A DNA stretch of 64,000 nucleotides from Deinococcus puniceus (GTDB lineage: Bacteria; Deinococcota; Deinococci; Deinococcales; Deinococcaceae). The notes under the pieces were generated by a model, which saw only the letters and a list, made by a program, of their open reading frames with translations, did not search any database and was not told the DNA's origin. Below are positions 23,190 through 33,525 of this stretch, in pieces. The stretch is taken from the NCBI RefSeq assembly GCF_001644565.1, contig NZ_CP011387.1:2278501-2342500 (forward strand), given 5' to 3'. Positions within the stretch are counted from its first letter, which is position 1; every line of letters begins with the position of its first letter. Both the position numbers and the translations under genes were made by a program.

Positions 23190-24215
23190 ATGAAGATTAC
23201 TCAGAACAAAGTGGTGGAACTCGATTACAAGCTCAGCGTGAACGGCGAAACCATAGACCGTAGCGAACCCGGCGAGCCGCTGATCTATCTGCATGGGCAC
23301 GGCGGCATCATTTCCGGCCTAGAAGAGAAGCTGACATACTTGGAAACTGGTGACCGCCTGATAGTCACCATACAGCCCGAAGACGGGTACGGCGTGCGCG
23401 ACCAAGACAAAGTAGACGTACTGGGGCGCGAAGATTTTGACGATGACATCGAAGTGGGAGCAACCTACTATGCCCAGGATGAAGACGGCGAGGTAGTACC
23501 CTTTACGGTGCTGGAAATAGACGGCGATACCGTGCGCGTGGACTTCAATGTGCCTCTGGCCGGAGAAGTGCTGGGCTTTGAGGTCACGGTGCTGAGTGTG
23601 CGCGACGCCACGCCCGAAGAGTTGGAACACGGGCATGCCCACAGCGCTGGAATGCATGACCACGACGAATTAGAAATTCTGACCCTAGACGCCCTTGAAG
23701 CAAACGAGCCGGAAAGTGCGGCCACAGGAGACACCATGACCATCGCCCAAGATAAAGTTGTAGAACTTGAATACACCCTGACCATCAACGGCGAAATCAG
23801 AGACCGGAGCGAACCCGGCGAACCCCTGACCTATCTGCACGGCCACAGCAACATCATTCCCGGCTTAGAGCAGGCCATAGAGGGCCGCTCGGCAGGCGAC
23901 ACGCTGCAGGTGACGGTGCAGCCCGAAGACGGCTACGGCCCCCGCGACGAAGACAACACGGATGAACTTGACCGCGCCGATTTCGAGGACGACATCGAAG
24001 TGGGCATGACTTACTACGCGCAGGCCGAGGACGGAAGCGTATTGCCCTTCACGGTGCTGAGCATCGACGGCGACAGCGTGAAAGTGGATTTCAATCCGCC
24101 GCTGGCCGGACAGGTGCTGAACTTTGACGTGACGGTGCTGAGCGTGCGCGACGCCACCACCGAGGAACTGGAACACGGCCACGCCCACACCGCCGGGATG
24201 CATGACCACGACTGA
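23190..24215 (+). CDS. Tandem SlyD-type FKBP peptidyl-prolyl isomerase (two domains fused)
   Basis: This 341-residue protein is two complete SlyD-like units in one frame. Unit 1 covers residues 1 to about 160 and unit 2 covers 183-341. Each begins V-V-E-L-(D/E)-Y, contains R-S-E-P-G-E-P-L-x-Y-L-H-G-H, the chaperone IF domain, and a C-terminal His-rich metal-binding tail (H-G-H-A-H-(S/T)-A-G-M-H-D-H-D). A 22-residue acidic linker joins them. SlyD proteins catalyse prolyl isomerisation, act as chaperones and bind nickel; urease lies 37 kb away. The ATG at 23190 follows GGAGAG. Unit 2 has its own ATG (23736) preceded by AGGAG, so a single-unit product may also be made. Confidence 0.88.
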   Translation: MKITQNKVVELDYKLSVNGETIDRSEPGEPLIYLHGHGGIISGLEEKLTYLETGDRLIVTIQPEDGYGVRDQDKVDVLGREDFDDDIEVGATYYAQDEDGEVVPFTVLEIDGDTVRVDFNVPLAGEVLGFEVTVLSVRDATPEELEHGHAHSAGMHDHDELEILTLDALEANEPESAATGDTMTIAQDKVVELEYTLTINGEIRDRSEPGEPLTYLHGHSNIIPGLEQAIEGRSAGDTLQVTVQPEDGYGPRDEDNTDELDRADFEDDIEVGMTYYAQAEDGSVLPFTVLSIDGDSVKVDFNPPLAGQVLNFDVTVLSVRDATTEELEHGHAHTAGMHDHD

Positions 24216-24266
24216 AGCCTGAGCATCAGCTTCGGCAGTTCTGGGGGCGACCTCAGGGCTGTTTTT
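24216..24266 (+). terminator. Probable terminator after the SlyD gene
   Basis: AGCCTGAG (24216-24223) pairs with CTCAGGGCT (24252-24260) with one bulge, then GTTTTTG; an inner GAAGC/GCTTC hairpin is also possible. Confidence 0.5.
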
Positions 24267-24285
24267 GTTGTGGGAATCGGGGCCA

Positions 24286-25311
24286 TCAACTGCCTAGCAT
24301 GGCCAGCCACTCGTGCCCCGGCGACGTGAGGCGTAACGCATCTTCCAGCCATGCGCGGGCTTCGGCCTTCAGCGTGGGCAGGGTGCGGGCAAAGTCACGC
24401 TGGTCTTTGCCTCTGGGGTCACGGCCTGCGGTGCGGCTTTTAAACAGCAGCACGGCTTCGGGAGCCAGATGGGGCAGCCCATGTGCGCCGACTAGGCGGG
24501 CCTGCCCCATCGGTAGGGTCACACGGGGATCACGGCGGTAAAGCCAGAGTTCATCGCCAGCGTCATTAACGTCGGTCAGCATCACATCCAGCAGTTGAGC
24601 ATGCGGCAACCCACGATGACGGGCGTGGACTTGAAAGTCGGGCGCTACTATCGGAGCTGTCCAAGCGTGGTAGGCCCCGCCTCGGCAGGCGTCCAGCCGC
24701 CATCCCGCAGCGGCCAACGCATCCCGCACTTCATCCTGCCTGTGCCGGGGCACGGTCACGTCTACGTCCTCATGCGGGCGCGTGACGGTGCCGTGCCACG
24801 CATCCAGCGCCCAACCACCTGCCAGCATCCACGGCAAGTTCAGCGGGGCCAAAGTCTGGGCCGCAAAGAGGGCCGGGGCAAAGCCCACCGTCTGGGCGTG
24901 GTGGGCGTAGGCAGCGGGCAGCAGCAGGGCATCGGCGTGGGTGCGTCCAGCCTGTGTGAATGCAGCGCGGTAACGCTGGGCCGTGTCGGGCACAGTCAGC
25001 AGCAAGTCACGCAGCACCGCCTGATCGGTGGCCCAAGCCGTGCCTTCCTCCGCGACAACCACGCGCCAACCACCGGGATGCAGGAATGTGCCGCCGGGTT
25101 GCCGGATATACCCCAGCGCCAGCAGCGGGGCTTCGGCGGGCGTACCGGGCAGCAAATCCAAATGCAGTTCGGGCCTGTCCAGATCGGCCAGCACGGGCAT
25201 ACTGCCGGGGCCACTCAGCGACAGGGCGAAAATGCCGGTTGTTCGGCCCCGCTCCAAGGCAGACCCCAAGGCATCGGTCAGACTTTGAATGGCGTGAGGT
25301 AACGAATCCAC
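24286..25311 (-). CDS. Nucleotidyltransferase of the aminoglycoside-adenylyltransferase-like type
   Basis: This 341-residue protein has two parts. Residues about 155-330 match the aminoglycoside-2''-adenylyltransferase domain: L-P-W-M-L-A-G-G-W-A-L-D-A-W-H-G, then R-P-H-E-D-V-D-V-T-V-P-R with the metal-binding Asp pair. The N-terminal part (G-S-A-L-E-R-G-R-T-T and H-L-D-L-L-P-G-T) resembles GrpB-like nucleotidyltransferase sequences, but weakly. Such chromosomal genes rarely confer resistance; the physiological substrate is unknown. The GTG at 25311 begins 8 nt after the upstream HD gene ends, so the pair is probably one transcript. Confidence 0.75.
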   Translation of the reverse strand: MDSLPHAIQSLTDALGSALERGRTTGIFALSLSGPGSMPVLADLDRPELHLDLLPGTPAEAPLLALGYIRQPGGTFLHPGGWRVVVAEEGTAWATDQAVLRDLLLTVPDTAQRYRAAFTQAGRTHADALLLPAAYAHHAQTVGFAPALFAAQTLAPLNLPWMLAGGWALDAWHGTVTRPHEDVDVTVPRHRQDEVRDALAAAGWRLDACRGGAYHAWTAPIVAPDFQVHARHRGLPHAQLLDVMLTDVNDAGDELWLYRRDPRVTLPMGQARLVGAHGLPHLAPEAVLLFKSRTAGRDPRGKDQRDFARTLPTLKAEARAWLEDALRLTSPGHEWLAMLGS

Positions 25312-25319
25312 TGCCTACC

Positions 25320-25835
25320 CTATTCCAGATCGTCGTAATGGTGCAGCAGCGCGGCGTCGGGATCGCCCACCGGATGATGATGGCGGGCCACAAGGCGGGC
25401 CACGCGCGGCCTTGCCCCGGCACGGGCCAGCAGTTGTGCGCCCAGTTCCGGGTGATTGGCCCGAATCCCGATGGCCCCCACAGGCGGCAGCAGCCGGGCC
25501 AAGCGGTTGGGAATCAGGCCTACCAACACCCGCTCTATCACGTAGTACGGGCGCAAGCTTTTGCCGCAGTCGTGCAGCAGGGCGGCGGCCATCAGTTCAG
25601 GTTGTGCGTGGGGATAATCGCGCAGCAGGTGGCGGGCCACGCGGCAAGCATGTTCGCGGTCACGGGCGTCCATCCCGCCGTACACGCGGGCTTCTTCGGG
25701 CGTCAGATATTCGGCGGCCCAAGCGTCTTCGGGCTGGGCGGTGCGGGTGGTCAGACTCCGGCTCAGGCGAAGCGCCTTGCCTGCATAGCCGCGCACCTTG
25801 CGAATCAGCCGCTGGAGGGGCGAAAGGCGGAGCAT
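25320..25835 (-). CDS. HD-domain phosphohydrolase
   Basis: This 171-residue protein has the HD signature H-A-C-R-V-A-R-H-L-L, then A-A-L-L-H-D-C-G-K-S near residue 85, and H-P-E-L-G-A-Q-L-L and A-R-H-H-H-P-V-G-D further on. These supply the metal-binding His and Asp residues. The arrangement resembles small HD phosphohydrolases that act on nucleotides. The substrate is unknown. The ATG at 25835 is supported by TATCCT 6 nt upstream. It is followed closely by the nucleotidyltransferase gene; the two may act together, but this is only inferred from spacing. Confidence 0.85.
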   Translation of the reverse strand: MLRLSPLQRLIRKVRGYAGKALRLSRSLTTRTAQPEDAWAAEYLTPEEARVYGGMDARDREHACRVARHLLRDYPHAQPELMAAALLHDCGKSLRPYYVIERVLVGLIPNRLARLLPPVGAIGIRANHPELGAQLLARAGARPRVARLVARHHHPVGDPDAALLHHYDDLE

Positions 25836-25841
25836 AGAAAC

Positions 25842-25847
25842 AGGATA
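25842..25847 (-). promoter_or_regulatory. -10 element, leaderless
   Basis: TATCCT, 6 nt before the ATG at 25835. Confidence 0.5.
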
Positions 25848-25890
25848 AACGCAAACGGGGGTTTGTAACAAAAGTCCCAAATATTGGTCA

Positions 25891-25931
25891 AAGAAAGCGG
25901 GGAAGGTGGACGCGTTGGCCCAAGCTTCCCC
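25891..25931 (-). terminator. Probable terminator after trxB
   Basis: GGGGAAG (minus strand, 25925-25931) pairs with CTTCCCC (25899-25905), followed by GCTTTCTTT. Confidence 0.6.
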
Positions 25932-25950
25932 ACTTTGTTGCTCACTGGTT

Positions 25951-26940
25951 TCAGTCCGCTGCCGTATCTGTCCCTGTCTGCGTTTCTAACTCCAACGCGG
26001 CCAAGGCGCGTTCAGCACTCATGGCCGCCCGCGTGCCTGCACCGACGCTCGTCGCCAACTGACGGTACACATGATCGCTCACATCACCTGCGGCAAACAA
26101 CATCGGGACGCTGGTGTAAATCTCGTCGGTCACGTCCACGTAGCCGTCGTCGCGCAGTTTCACGGTGCCCTTCACAAAATCGGTGTTGGGAATATGGCCG
26201 ATGAAGATGAACACACCGTCCGTGGCAAAGTCGCTGACTTCTCCGGTCTTCAGGTTTTTCAGGCGCACATTGCTGACGCTGCCATCCCCCTGAATTTCTT
26301 CTACAGCGGTGTCCCAGATGAACTTCATCTTGGGGTTGGCGAGGGCGCGGGCCTGCGCGACTTTGTTGGCCCGCAAGGTGTCGCGGCGGTGAATCAGCGT
26401 GACTTCATCGGCGAACTTGGTTAGAAACAGGCCCTCTTCTACGGCTGCGTCGCCACCGCCTACCACCACGACTTTTTTGCCCCGGTAGAAGAACCCATCG
26501 CAAGTGGCGCAAGTGCTGACGCCCCGGCCCCAGTAGGCTTCCTCACCGGGCACGTTCAGGCGCTTGGGGTTGGCTCCGGTACTCAGGATCACGCTTTTGG
26601 CGCGGTAGGTGCCGCTGTAGCCGCGCACCGTAAACATATACGGATGGTGCTGGGGCGTAGATTCGATGGCTTCCACCTCATCCATCTCTATGCGTGCGCC
26701 GAACTTCTCGGCCTGCTTCACCATGCGCTCGGCCAGTTCCATGCCGGGAATCGGGTCGGGGAAACCGGGGTAGTTTTCCACTTCCTCGGTCTGGGCGATC
26801 TGGCCGCCGGGCAAGCCCTTTTCCAAAATCAGGGTGGTCAGGTTGGCGCGGCCCGTGTAGATGGCGGCGGTCAGTCCGGCGGGGCCGCCCCCCACGATCA
26901 CCACGTCAAGGTCTTGGATAGGGTTTTGGGCACTGGTCAT
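25951..26940 (-). CDS. trxB: Thioredoxin reductase
   Basis: TrxB transfers electrons from NAD(P)H through FAD and a redox disulfide to thioredoxin. The 329-residue protein shows [20 protein letters not shown] (FAD site, residues 13-32), the redox-active C-A-T-C at residues 144-147, [13 protein letters not shown] (NAD(P)H site), H-R-R-D-T-L-R-A and the C-terminal F-A-A-G-D-V-S-D motif. The H-R-R-D-x-x-R pattern favours NADPH. A TACGCT -10 element lies 6 nt before the ATG. Thiol redox control is important for oxidative-stress resistance in this genus. Confidence 0.96.
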   Translation of the reverse strand: MTSAQNPIQDLDVVIVGGGPAGLTAAIYTGRANLTTLILEKGLPGGQIAQTEEVENYPGFPDPIPGMELAERMVKQAEKFGARIEMDEVEAIESTPQHHPYMFTVRGYSGTYRAKSVILSTGANPKRLNVPGEEAYWGRGVSTCATCDGFFYRGKKVVVVGGGDAAVEEGLFLTKFADEVTLIHRRDTLRANKVAQARALANPKMKFIWDTAVEEIQGDGSVSNVRLKNLKTGEVSDFATDGVFIFIGHIPNTDFVKGTVKLRDDGYVDVTDEIYTSVPMLFAAGDVSDHVYRQLATSVGAGTRAAMSAERALAALELETQTGTDTAAD

Positions 26941-26946
26941 GGCCTG

Positions 26947-26952
26947 AGCGTA
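26947..26952 (-). promoter_or_regulatory. -10 element of trxB, leaderless
   Basis: TACGCT, 6 nt before the ATG at 26940. Confidence 0.5.
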
Positions 26953-27059
26953 CCACCAGTCACGTTCTGAGAAGGTCAGCAGGACACAGTTTACTTTATA
27001 AAGTAGTTTAGATTAACGCAACACCGTAAACCCAAGCCACACAACGCTTATGCCACACG

Positions 27060-27086
27060 AAAAAAGCTCCCGCCGAAGCAGGAGCC
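27060..27086 (-). terminator. Terminator of tRNA-Gln
   Basis: GGCTCCTGC and GCGGGAGC form a stem around a TTCG tetraloop-like loop, followed by TTTTTT on the minus strand. Confidence 0.9.
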
Positions 27087-27093
27087 GTTGTGT

Positions 27094-27167
27094 TGGTTGG
27101 GGCGTATGGATTCGAACCATAATTGACGGTGTCAGAGACCGGAGTCCTGCCGTTAGACGACGCCCCA
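27094..27167 (-). tRNA. tRNA-Gln (CTG)
   Basis: The acceptor stem TGGGGCG/CGCCCCA is fully paired. The D-arm contains CTAACGGCAGG, the anticodon loop is CTCTGAC (anticodon CTG, reading CAG), and the T-loop is TTCGAAT. Discriminator A and an encoded CCA (27094-27096) complete it. The U1-A72 start is typical of bacterial tRNA-Gln. Confidence 0.93.
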
Positions 27168-27248
27168 CCGAGAACGAAACTGGAATGGCCCGCAGACCCT
27201 CCGCAGTTGCTCTGCCACAGCGTCAGACGCCGCATACGAGCGTTAGGG

Positions 27249-27277
27249 AGTATAAAGGCCGCAGCAGCAGGCGTCAA
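27249..27277 (-). promoter_or_regulatory. Strong promoter for tRNA-Gln
   Basis: TTGACG (minus strand, 27272-27277) and TATACT (27249-27254) are separated by exactly 17 bp. The predicted start site, near 27242, leaves a leader of about 75 nt before the tRNA. Confidence 0.75.
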
Positions 27278-27397
27278 GACCTCTTCTGATCAGAACGGCG
27301 TCAGACGGGTGTGCCGCCTACAGGCTGCAAAAGGCTGAACATCGAATGGACTGCGTTCAGACGCGCTTCAGACCGTGTAGACACGCGCAAAATTCGG

Positions 27398-27426
27398 TTG
27401 CCCTACCCCCCCCACTCTGATACACT
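27398..27426 (+). promoter_or_regulatory. Promoter of rpsA
   Basis: TTGCCC (27398-27403) and TACACT (27421-27426) are 17 bp apart. The spacer contains a run of nine C. The leader is about 85 nt and ends in an extended Shine-Dalgarno. Confidence 0.65.
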
Positions 27427-27519
27427 GAGGTGTTGCCGCGCCGACGCGCAGGTATCAGGCAGGATTTAGGATTGTGGCGACGGTATGTCAAGTGCCGACG
27501 CTCAGGAGGACAGGAGTTC

Positions 27520-29370
<1,851 letters not shown>

Positions 29371-29425
29371 GTGCTGACGAGTAGGAGTTGGAGGGTCAGG
29401 CAGGACTGAAGTTCTGACTGGTTGA

Positions 29426-29475
29426 AAACAAAAGCAGGCCCGGTGTGGACAAAGCCGCCGGGCCTGTTTTGTTGT
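29426..29475 (+). terminator. Terminator of rpsA
   Basis: AACAAAAGCAGGCCCGG pairs almost completely with CCGGGCCTGTTTTGTT, a long GC-rich stem ending in a T-tract. Confidence 0.9.
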
Positions 29476-29590
29476 GGGTGGGAAGATCAAACGGGCAATC
29501 GCTTCGCTCACTCACCCCTCTACCTCGCTACTTTGCGAGTCTCACAGGTGGAGAGAGCAACACCAGACAAGCCAGATTCAGCACCGTCCA

Positions 29591-29634
29591 GAAAAGCGCG
29601 GCCCACCCTTCATCTGGGAGGCCGCGCTTTCGAC
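29591..29634 (-). terminator. Terminator for the holin-X operon
   Basis: GAAAGCGCGGCC and GGCCGCGCTTTTC pair across a 17-nt loop. It lies just past the stop of the gene ending at 29649 (minus strand). Confidence 0.8.
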
Positions 29635-29648
29635 GTTCTTCTTAACGC

Positions 29649-30413
29649 TCAGAGATTCGGATTTGCCTTCTCGGTCTCAGTAATGACGCTGCCCTGAGCT
29701 TTGGCTTCCACTTTGCTTTCGGGTGCGGCAACTTGGCCGGGGTGAGACTTGATGAAGCTGGCGACGCCGCCTGTGCTGACCGGAGCCACGCTGCTAGTGG
29801 GCACAGCACTGGTGCGGGTGGCTGGAGCCGGAGTCCTCAGCAGGGGCGTGGCGCGTTCGGCTTTGGCTTCGGCGGAGTCAGATTTGCCCAGACCCAGCTT
29901 GCTTAGCGCCGACTTCAAGCCCTCTGCCGCAGCGTCGGCGTGGCCTGCGTCGGCTTTGGGTGCGCCCGGCTTGGCGGCTGGCTTGCTCACGGGCTGCCCA
30001 GCCCTGTCCAGCATGGAGTTTGCCATTCCCTCTAGGCGCGGGGTGATCACCTTGTCGGTCAGGGTTTTGACAGCCAGTGTACTCAGCGTGGCAATCAGGG
30101 CACTCCCGATGCCGCCCTTGCTCTTCTGGCCCTTCTGGACTTTCATCAGGGCCTTCTGGTGCTTGACCGGGCTGGCGGCGTCTACGTAAATCTTCTTGCT
30201 GCGCCGGAACTGGCGGCCCACCACCATGCCCAGCACCGCGCCCACTGCCGAAGCGCCGCCCAGCATTTTCAGCGGCTCTTTTTGCAAGTTCACCTGAAGG
30301 CTGGCCTGTTCGGTCAGGGCGTCGATGCTGGCCTTCAGGCGGGCGCGGTTCTCGTCTCGCTCGCTCAGGGGCGACTGGAAATCAGAGAAATCAGAGGAAC
30401 GGTCTTCAGCCAT
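29649..30413 (-). CDS. DUF3618-like membrane-associated protein
   Basis: This 254-residue protein has an N-terminal segment E-R-D-E-N-R-A-R-L-K-A-S-I-D-A-L-T-E-Q resembling DUF3618. A short Gly-rich hydrophobic helix follows (L-G-G-A-S-A-V-G-A-V-L-G-M-V-V-G-R), then a second hydrophobic stretch (G-S-A-L-I-A-T-L-S-T-L-A-V). The C-terminal 110 residues are Ala/Lys/Pro-rich and probably disordered. DUF3618 genes usually sit beside holin-X/YqjE-like genes, as here: its ATG is 3 nt after the upstream stop. The role is unknown; I infer a function at the inner membrane or under envelope stress. Confidence 0.7.
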   Translation of the reverse strand: MAEDRSSDFSDFQSPLSERDENRARLKASIDALTEQASLQVNLQKEPLKMLGGASAVGAVLGMVVGRQFRRSKKIYVDAASPVKHQKALMKVQKGQKSKGGIGSALIATLSTLAVKTLTDKVITPRLEGMANSMLDRAGQPVSKPAAKPGAPKADAGHADAAAEGLKSALSKLGLGKSDSAEAKAERATPLLRTPAPATRTSAVPTSSVAPVSTGGVASFIKSHPGQVAAPESKVEAKAQGSVITETEKANPNL

Positions 30414-30415
30414 GC

Positions 30416-31432
30416 TCAGCTCTCCTTTTTGTTGACATTGACACTGTCTTTGTCCATCTCGTCGCGGTAGGTGGGCGTGGTGCTGACCTTGATGCCGGGC
30501 GCGTCCTTCAAGACCACCGGGTGTTGAATGTTGGGATCGTGGGCGTGGCCGCCGTGTCCGTGCCCGCCACTGTGTCCGCCGCCATCGTCGGCGCTGTGGT
30601 CTGCGTTGCCGTGACCGCTGCTGTCCTCGTGGGTGTCGCTGCCGTCAATTTTTTTGTTCAGGCCGCTGCCGTACACCTGTGCCTCACCGTCGGGCTTGCT
30701 CTCGAACACCGGAATCGTGGTGGTGCCGCCCTCCACGCGGATGGTGGCCCGGCCCTCGCTCTCGGAGATCACGCGGGTTTCTCCGGCGGTGTGCAGATCA
30801 GGGTCACGGGTCATGTCTACGCCGCCAGTGGTGTTGCTGCGGCCCGGTTCATTTTTGGGCGTGCTGTGGGTCTGGGTGGCGGCGGGCGTTTCGATGCTCT
30901 TGCCGCCGGGCACGTAGGTGGCGGGCTTGGAGCCGGTATCGGCCACCTTGTAGCCGCCTGCCGTCCCGCTGGTTTGCGTTACGGGCGCTCCGGTGGTTTT
31001 CGCTTCGGTCTTCTGGCCGTCTTTCAGCGCCTTCTGCTCGGCCTGATAACGGGCTTCCAGCATCTCGTCTTCGGTCATGGGGCCACTGCGCCGGGCAGAA
31101 GCGTCGTCGGTCTTGACCTCTGCGCCCAGCCGTTTGATGCCCAGAAACACCAGCGCACCCGTGAGGGCGAAGCTGAACAGGGCGATCAGCAGGGCCGCCG
31201 CCCACCAGCCGAGGCCGAGGCGAACGAGGCCGAAATACACGGCCAAAATCAGGAAGATCAGGCCCAGAATGAGCGGGCCAGAGGCGGCGAGCAGCAACAC
31301 CACGCCGATGCCTTTGGCTTTGGCAACGTCTCCGACCCGGCGGGCCACGCCGCTGATTTCAGACTTCACGAGGGTGACGGCAGCGTCGAACACGTCGACG
31401 ATTGCGCCCCCCATACTCTTGCGTTCTTCCAT
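30416..31432 (-). CDS. Holin-X (phage holin superfamily III)-like membrane protein with His-rich tail
   Basis: The 338-residue protein starts with an amphipathic segment ([16 protein letters not shown]) and two strong transmembrane helices (residues about 40-72 and 78-100), the Actinobacterial holin-X/YqjE arrangement. After residue 105 a long hydrophilic region follows. It has a His/Gly/Asp cluster near residue 290 ([15 protein letters not shown]) that could bind metal. No phage genes are nearby, so a lysis role is unlikely. The ATG at 31432 follows GGAGGAAGG. It forms a two-gene operon with the DUF3618-like gene. Confidence 0.78.
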   Translation of the reverse strand: MEERKSMGGAIVDVFDAAVTLVKSEISGVARRVGDVAKAKGIGVVLLLAASGPLILGLIFLILAVYFGLVRLGLGWWAAALLIALFSFALTGALVFLGIKRLGAEVKTDDASARRSGPMTEDEMLEARYQAEQKALKDGQKTEAKTTGAPVTQTSGTAGGYKVADTGSKPATYVPGGKSIETPAATQTHSTPKNEPGRSNTTGGVDMTRDPDLHTAGETRVISESEGRATIRVEGGTTTIPVFESKPDGEAQVYGSGLNKKIDGSDTHEDSSGHGNADHSADDGGGHSGGHGHGGHAHDPNIQHPVVLKDAPGIKVSTTPTYRDEMDKDSVNVNKKES

Positions 31433-31518
31433 ACCTTCCTCCGGGAATGCGGCCCCCCCTCACCGGTGCATACGGTAGCGGGGCATACGGGCCTGTCGGG
31501 AACAGCATACTGAAAGGT

Positions 31519-32238
31519 ATGAGTCTGCCGCGTCACCTCAAAGAAACCCTGAACTCTGCTGCACACTCCGGGCCAAGCCTGAGTGTGGCCCAGCGCAGCA
31601 ATCTCTGGCCTGTCACGGCGTGGGGCTATGCGTGGTGGCGGGCGCATTCCCTCACCTTGTTGGGGGGGCAGGCCTTTGGTTTAGAGCGGGAAGCAGCCCT
31701 TTTTAGCAACCTCTGCCGCCCTCAACCCAGCCAAAGTTGGCTAGATGCGGGCACCAGCACCGGCTTTTATGCGGGGGTGCTGGCCCGTGCGGGCTGCCGA
31801 GTTCTAGCTGCCGACCTGAGCGGCCCCATGTTGGCCGAAGCCCAGCGGCGCGAACCCAGTCATCAACCCAGTGAGCAGATGGACGGCGGCCAGATCGATT
31901 GGGCCATGCTGAACTTAGAGGCCAGCGGCTTGCCTGATGCTTCTTTTGACGGTGTGACGGTGGGAGCGACCCTGAATGAAACCAACGATCCGGCCCGCTT
32001 CTTGCGGGAACTCGTCCGCCTGACCCGCCCCGGTGGGCAACTGTGGTTGATGTACCTGCCGCGCACGGCTGGCCCGCTGCAAACCCTGCTGAGTACGCCC
32101 GCATTAGGCGGTCTGTCGTTCCACGATCCGGCGTGGGTGGCGCGGCAGTTGCCCGGCTGTCAGCGCACCGATTTGTTGCATGTGGGCGCAGTCGTGTTCG
32201 AGCGCTACGAAAAAGTGGGAGCCGCACGCCTCGGCTGA
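31519..32238 (+). CDS. Class I SAM-dependent methyltransferase
   Basis: This 239-residue methyltransferase has the Rossmann signature [16 protein letters not shown] (motif I, around residue 75) and [11 protein letters not shown] (motif II). It continues with [24 protein letters not shown] (motifs III-IV). The layout resembles UbiE/COQ5-like or lipid and small-molecule methyltransferases. The substrate is unknown. CATACT lies 7 nt before the ATG at 31519 and could be a -10 with one mismatch. It is divergent from the holin-X operon and upstream of crtB, but about 230 bp separate them, so a link to carotenoid synthesis is not supported. Confidence 0.85.
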   Translation: MSLPRHLKETLNSAAHSGPSLSVAQRSNLWPVTAWGYAWWRAHSLTLLGGQAFGLEREAALFSNLCRPQPSQSWLDAGTSTGFYAGVLARAGCRVLAADLSGPMLAEAQRREPSHQPSEQMDGGQIDWAMLNLEASGLPDASFDGVTVGATLNETNDPARFLRELVRLTRPGGQLWLMYLPRTAGPLQTLLSTPALGGLSFHDPAWVARQLPGCQRTDLLHVGAVVFERYEKVGAARLG

Positions 32239-32468
32239 ATATCCAGCATCTTTATCTAGTCTTCATCTTCGCAGCCTGAGTGTGAAGCTTTACATCCAAC
32301 TCCTGACCAAACGGTAAGGTGAAGGGAGATTGAAGCTGTCCCTTAAGATGAGGCTGGTGTGCCGCCCGGTTTCTGTCCCCCGTAGCCAAATTCGCCTTAT
32401 TTGTAAGAAAGCGTGACGTTCTGCGAGTGAAGGCCGCCTAGACTCGCCCAAAGAGAGGAATATCACCT

Positions 32469-33386
32469 GTGACGACCAACGCCACCCCCCTGCCCCCTGC
32501 CCAGACGTGCCTTGCCGACGCCGTGGCGCACTGCCGGGACGTGACGCGCCTGCACAGCAAAACCTTTTACTTGGGTTCGCGCTTTTTCCCGGCGCAGGAG
32601 CGGGCCGCCGTGTGGGCTGTGTACGCCGCCTGCCGCGACGGAGATGACATTGCCGACGAACTGACGGGCCATGACGCCGTGACCCAGTTGGACGGCTGGT
32701 GGGCGCGCATGCAGGTTGCCTTTGCCGGGCTGCCCGACCCACAGCCAGACGGCACGCACCCGATAGACACGGCGCTGTCGTGGGCGGCGCAGACCTACCC
32801 CATTCCCCTGTCGGCCTTCGGGGAACTGCACGAGGGCCTGAGAATGGACTTGAACGGCCACAGCTACCAGACGATGGACGACCTGACCCTGTATTGCCGC
32901 CGGGTGGCAGGCGTCGTGGGCTTCATGATCGCGCCCATCAGCGGCTACAGCGGCGGCGAACGCACCTTGCAGCATGCGCTGATGCTGGGGCAGGCCATGC
33001 AACTGACCAACATCTTGCGCGACGTGGGCGAAGACCTGGAGCGAGGGCGCGTGTACCTGCCCGCCGACCTGATGACCGAATACGGCGTGTCGGGGGCAGA
33101 TCTGCAACGCGGAATAGTGACGCCCGAATACCGTGCCCTGATGCGCCACCTGTCGGCGTTGGCCCGCGACTGGTACAAGCAGGGCCGCACCGGAATTCCT
33201 ATGCTGCACGGCAGCGCCCGCCTTGCCGTACAAACTGCCGCCCGCGCCTACGAGGGCATTCTGGACGACCTCGAACGCGCCGACTTCGACAACTTCCGCC
33301 GCCGCGCCTACGTGAGTGGCCCCCGCAAACTGCTGATGCTGCCGCAAGCGTGGTGGGAACTGCGGGGCTTTATGGCGCGGGCGTAA
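32469..33386 (+). CDS. crtB: Phytoene synthase
   Basis: CrtB condenses two geranylgeranyl diphosphates to phytoene, the first committed step of carotenoid synthesis. The 305-residue protein shows the trans-isoprenyl synthase features: [10 protein letters not shown], the first Asp motif [17 protein letters not shown] and the second Asp motif [16 protein letters not shown]. The GTG at 32469 follows GAGAGGAA. It lies 140 bp before crtI in the same direction, the usual Deinococcus order leading toward deinoxanthin. The 230 bases upstream hold no feature I can name. Confidence 0.95.
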   Translation: MTTNATPLPPAQTCLADAVAHCRDVTRLHSKTFYLGSRFFPAQERAAVWAVYAACRDGDDIADELTGHDAVTQLDGWWARMQVAFAGLPDPQPDGTHPIDTALSWAAQTYPIPLSAFGELHEGLRMDLNGHSYQTMDDLTLYCRRVAGVVGFMIAPISGYSGGERTLQHALMLGQAMQLTNILRDVGEDLERGRVYLPADLMTEYGVSGADLQRGIVTPEYRALMRHLSALARDWYKQGRTGIPMLHGSARLAVQTAARAYEGILDDLERADFDNFRRRAYVSGPRKLLMLPQAWWELRGFMARA

Positions 33387-33401
33387 GCCTCTCTACGGCT
33401 T

Positions 33402-33421
33402 TGGTCTAAGAGTCTAAGGGC
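33402..33421. repeat. R3-type arm
   Basis: GGTCTAAGAGTCTAAGGGC belongs to the dispersed GTCTAAGGGTCTAGGG family. It is a single arm in the crtB-crtI gap. Confidence 0.55.
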
Positions 33422-33464
33422 AAGTGCGCTTTGGCTGTGCTTGGGGCCATTGCCCGCCTAAACC

Positions 33465-33506
33465 CTGCGTCACCAGTGCTTTTCCCACTGACCACTCACC
33501 ACTCAC
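33465..33506. repeat. R4-type repeat arm
   Basis: GCGTCACCAG followed by CTTTTCCCACTGACCACTCAC, nearly identical to 21797-21816, directly before the crtI ribosome-binding site. Confidence 0.5.
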
Positions 33507-33525
33507 AGTTTTTCGAGGTTCCCCC

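Noticed and set aside
24286..25311. Acquired aminoglycoside-resistance gene
   Set aside because: It shows only the broad nucleotidyltransferase domain, has host-like GC content and leaderless context, and no mobile element is adjacent.
27404..27420. The C9 run before rpsA as a frameshift or phase-variation site
   Set aside because: It lies in the spacer of the promoter, outside any frame; a length change could alter the 17-bp spacing, but there is no evidence that it varies.
30416..31432. Prophage remnant suggested by the holin-like protein
   Set aside because: No endolysin, structural or integrase genes are near; holin-X proteins are common outside phages.
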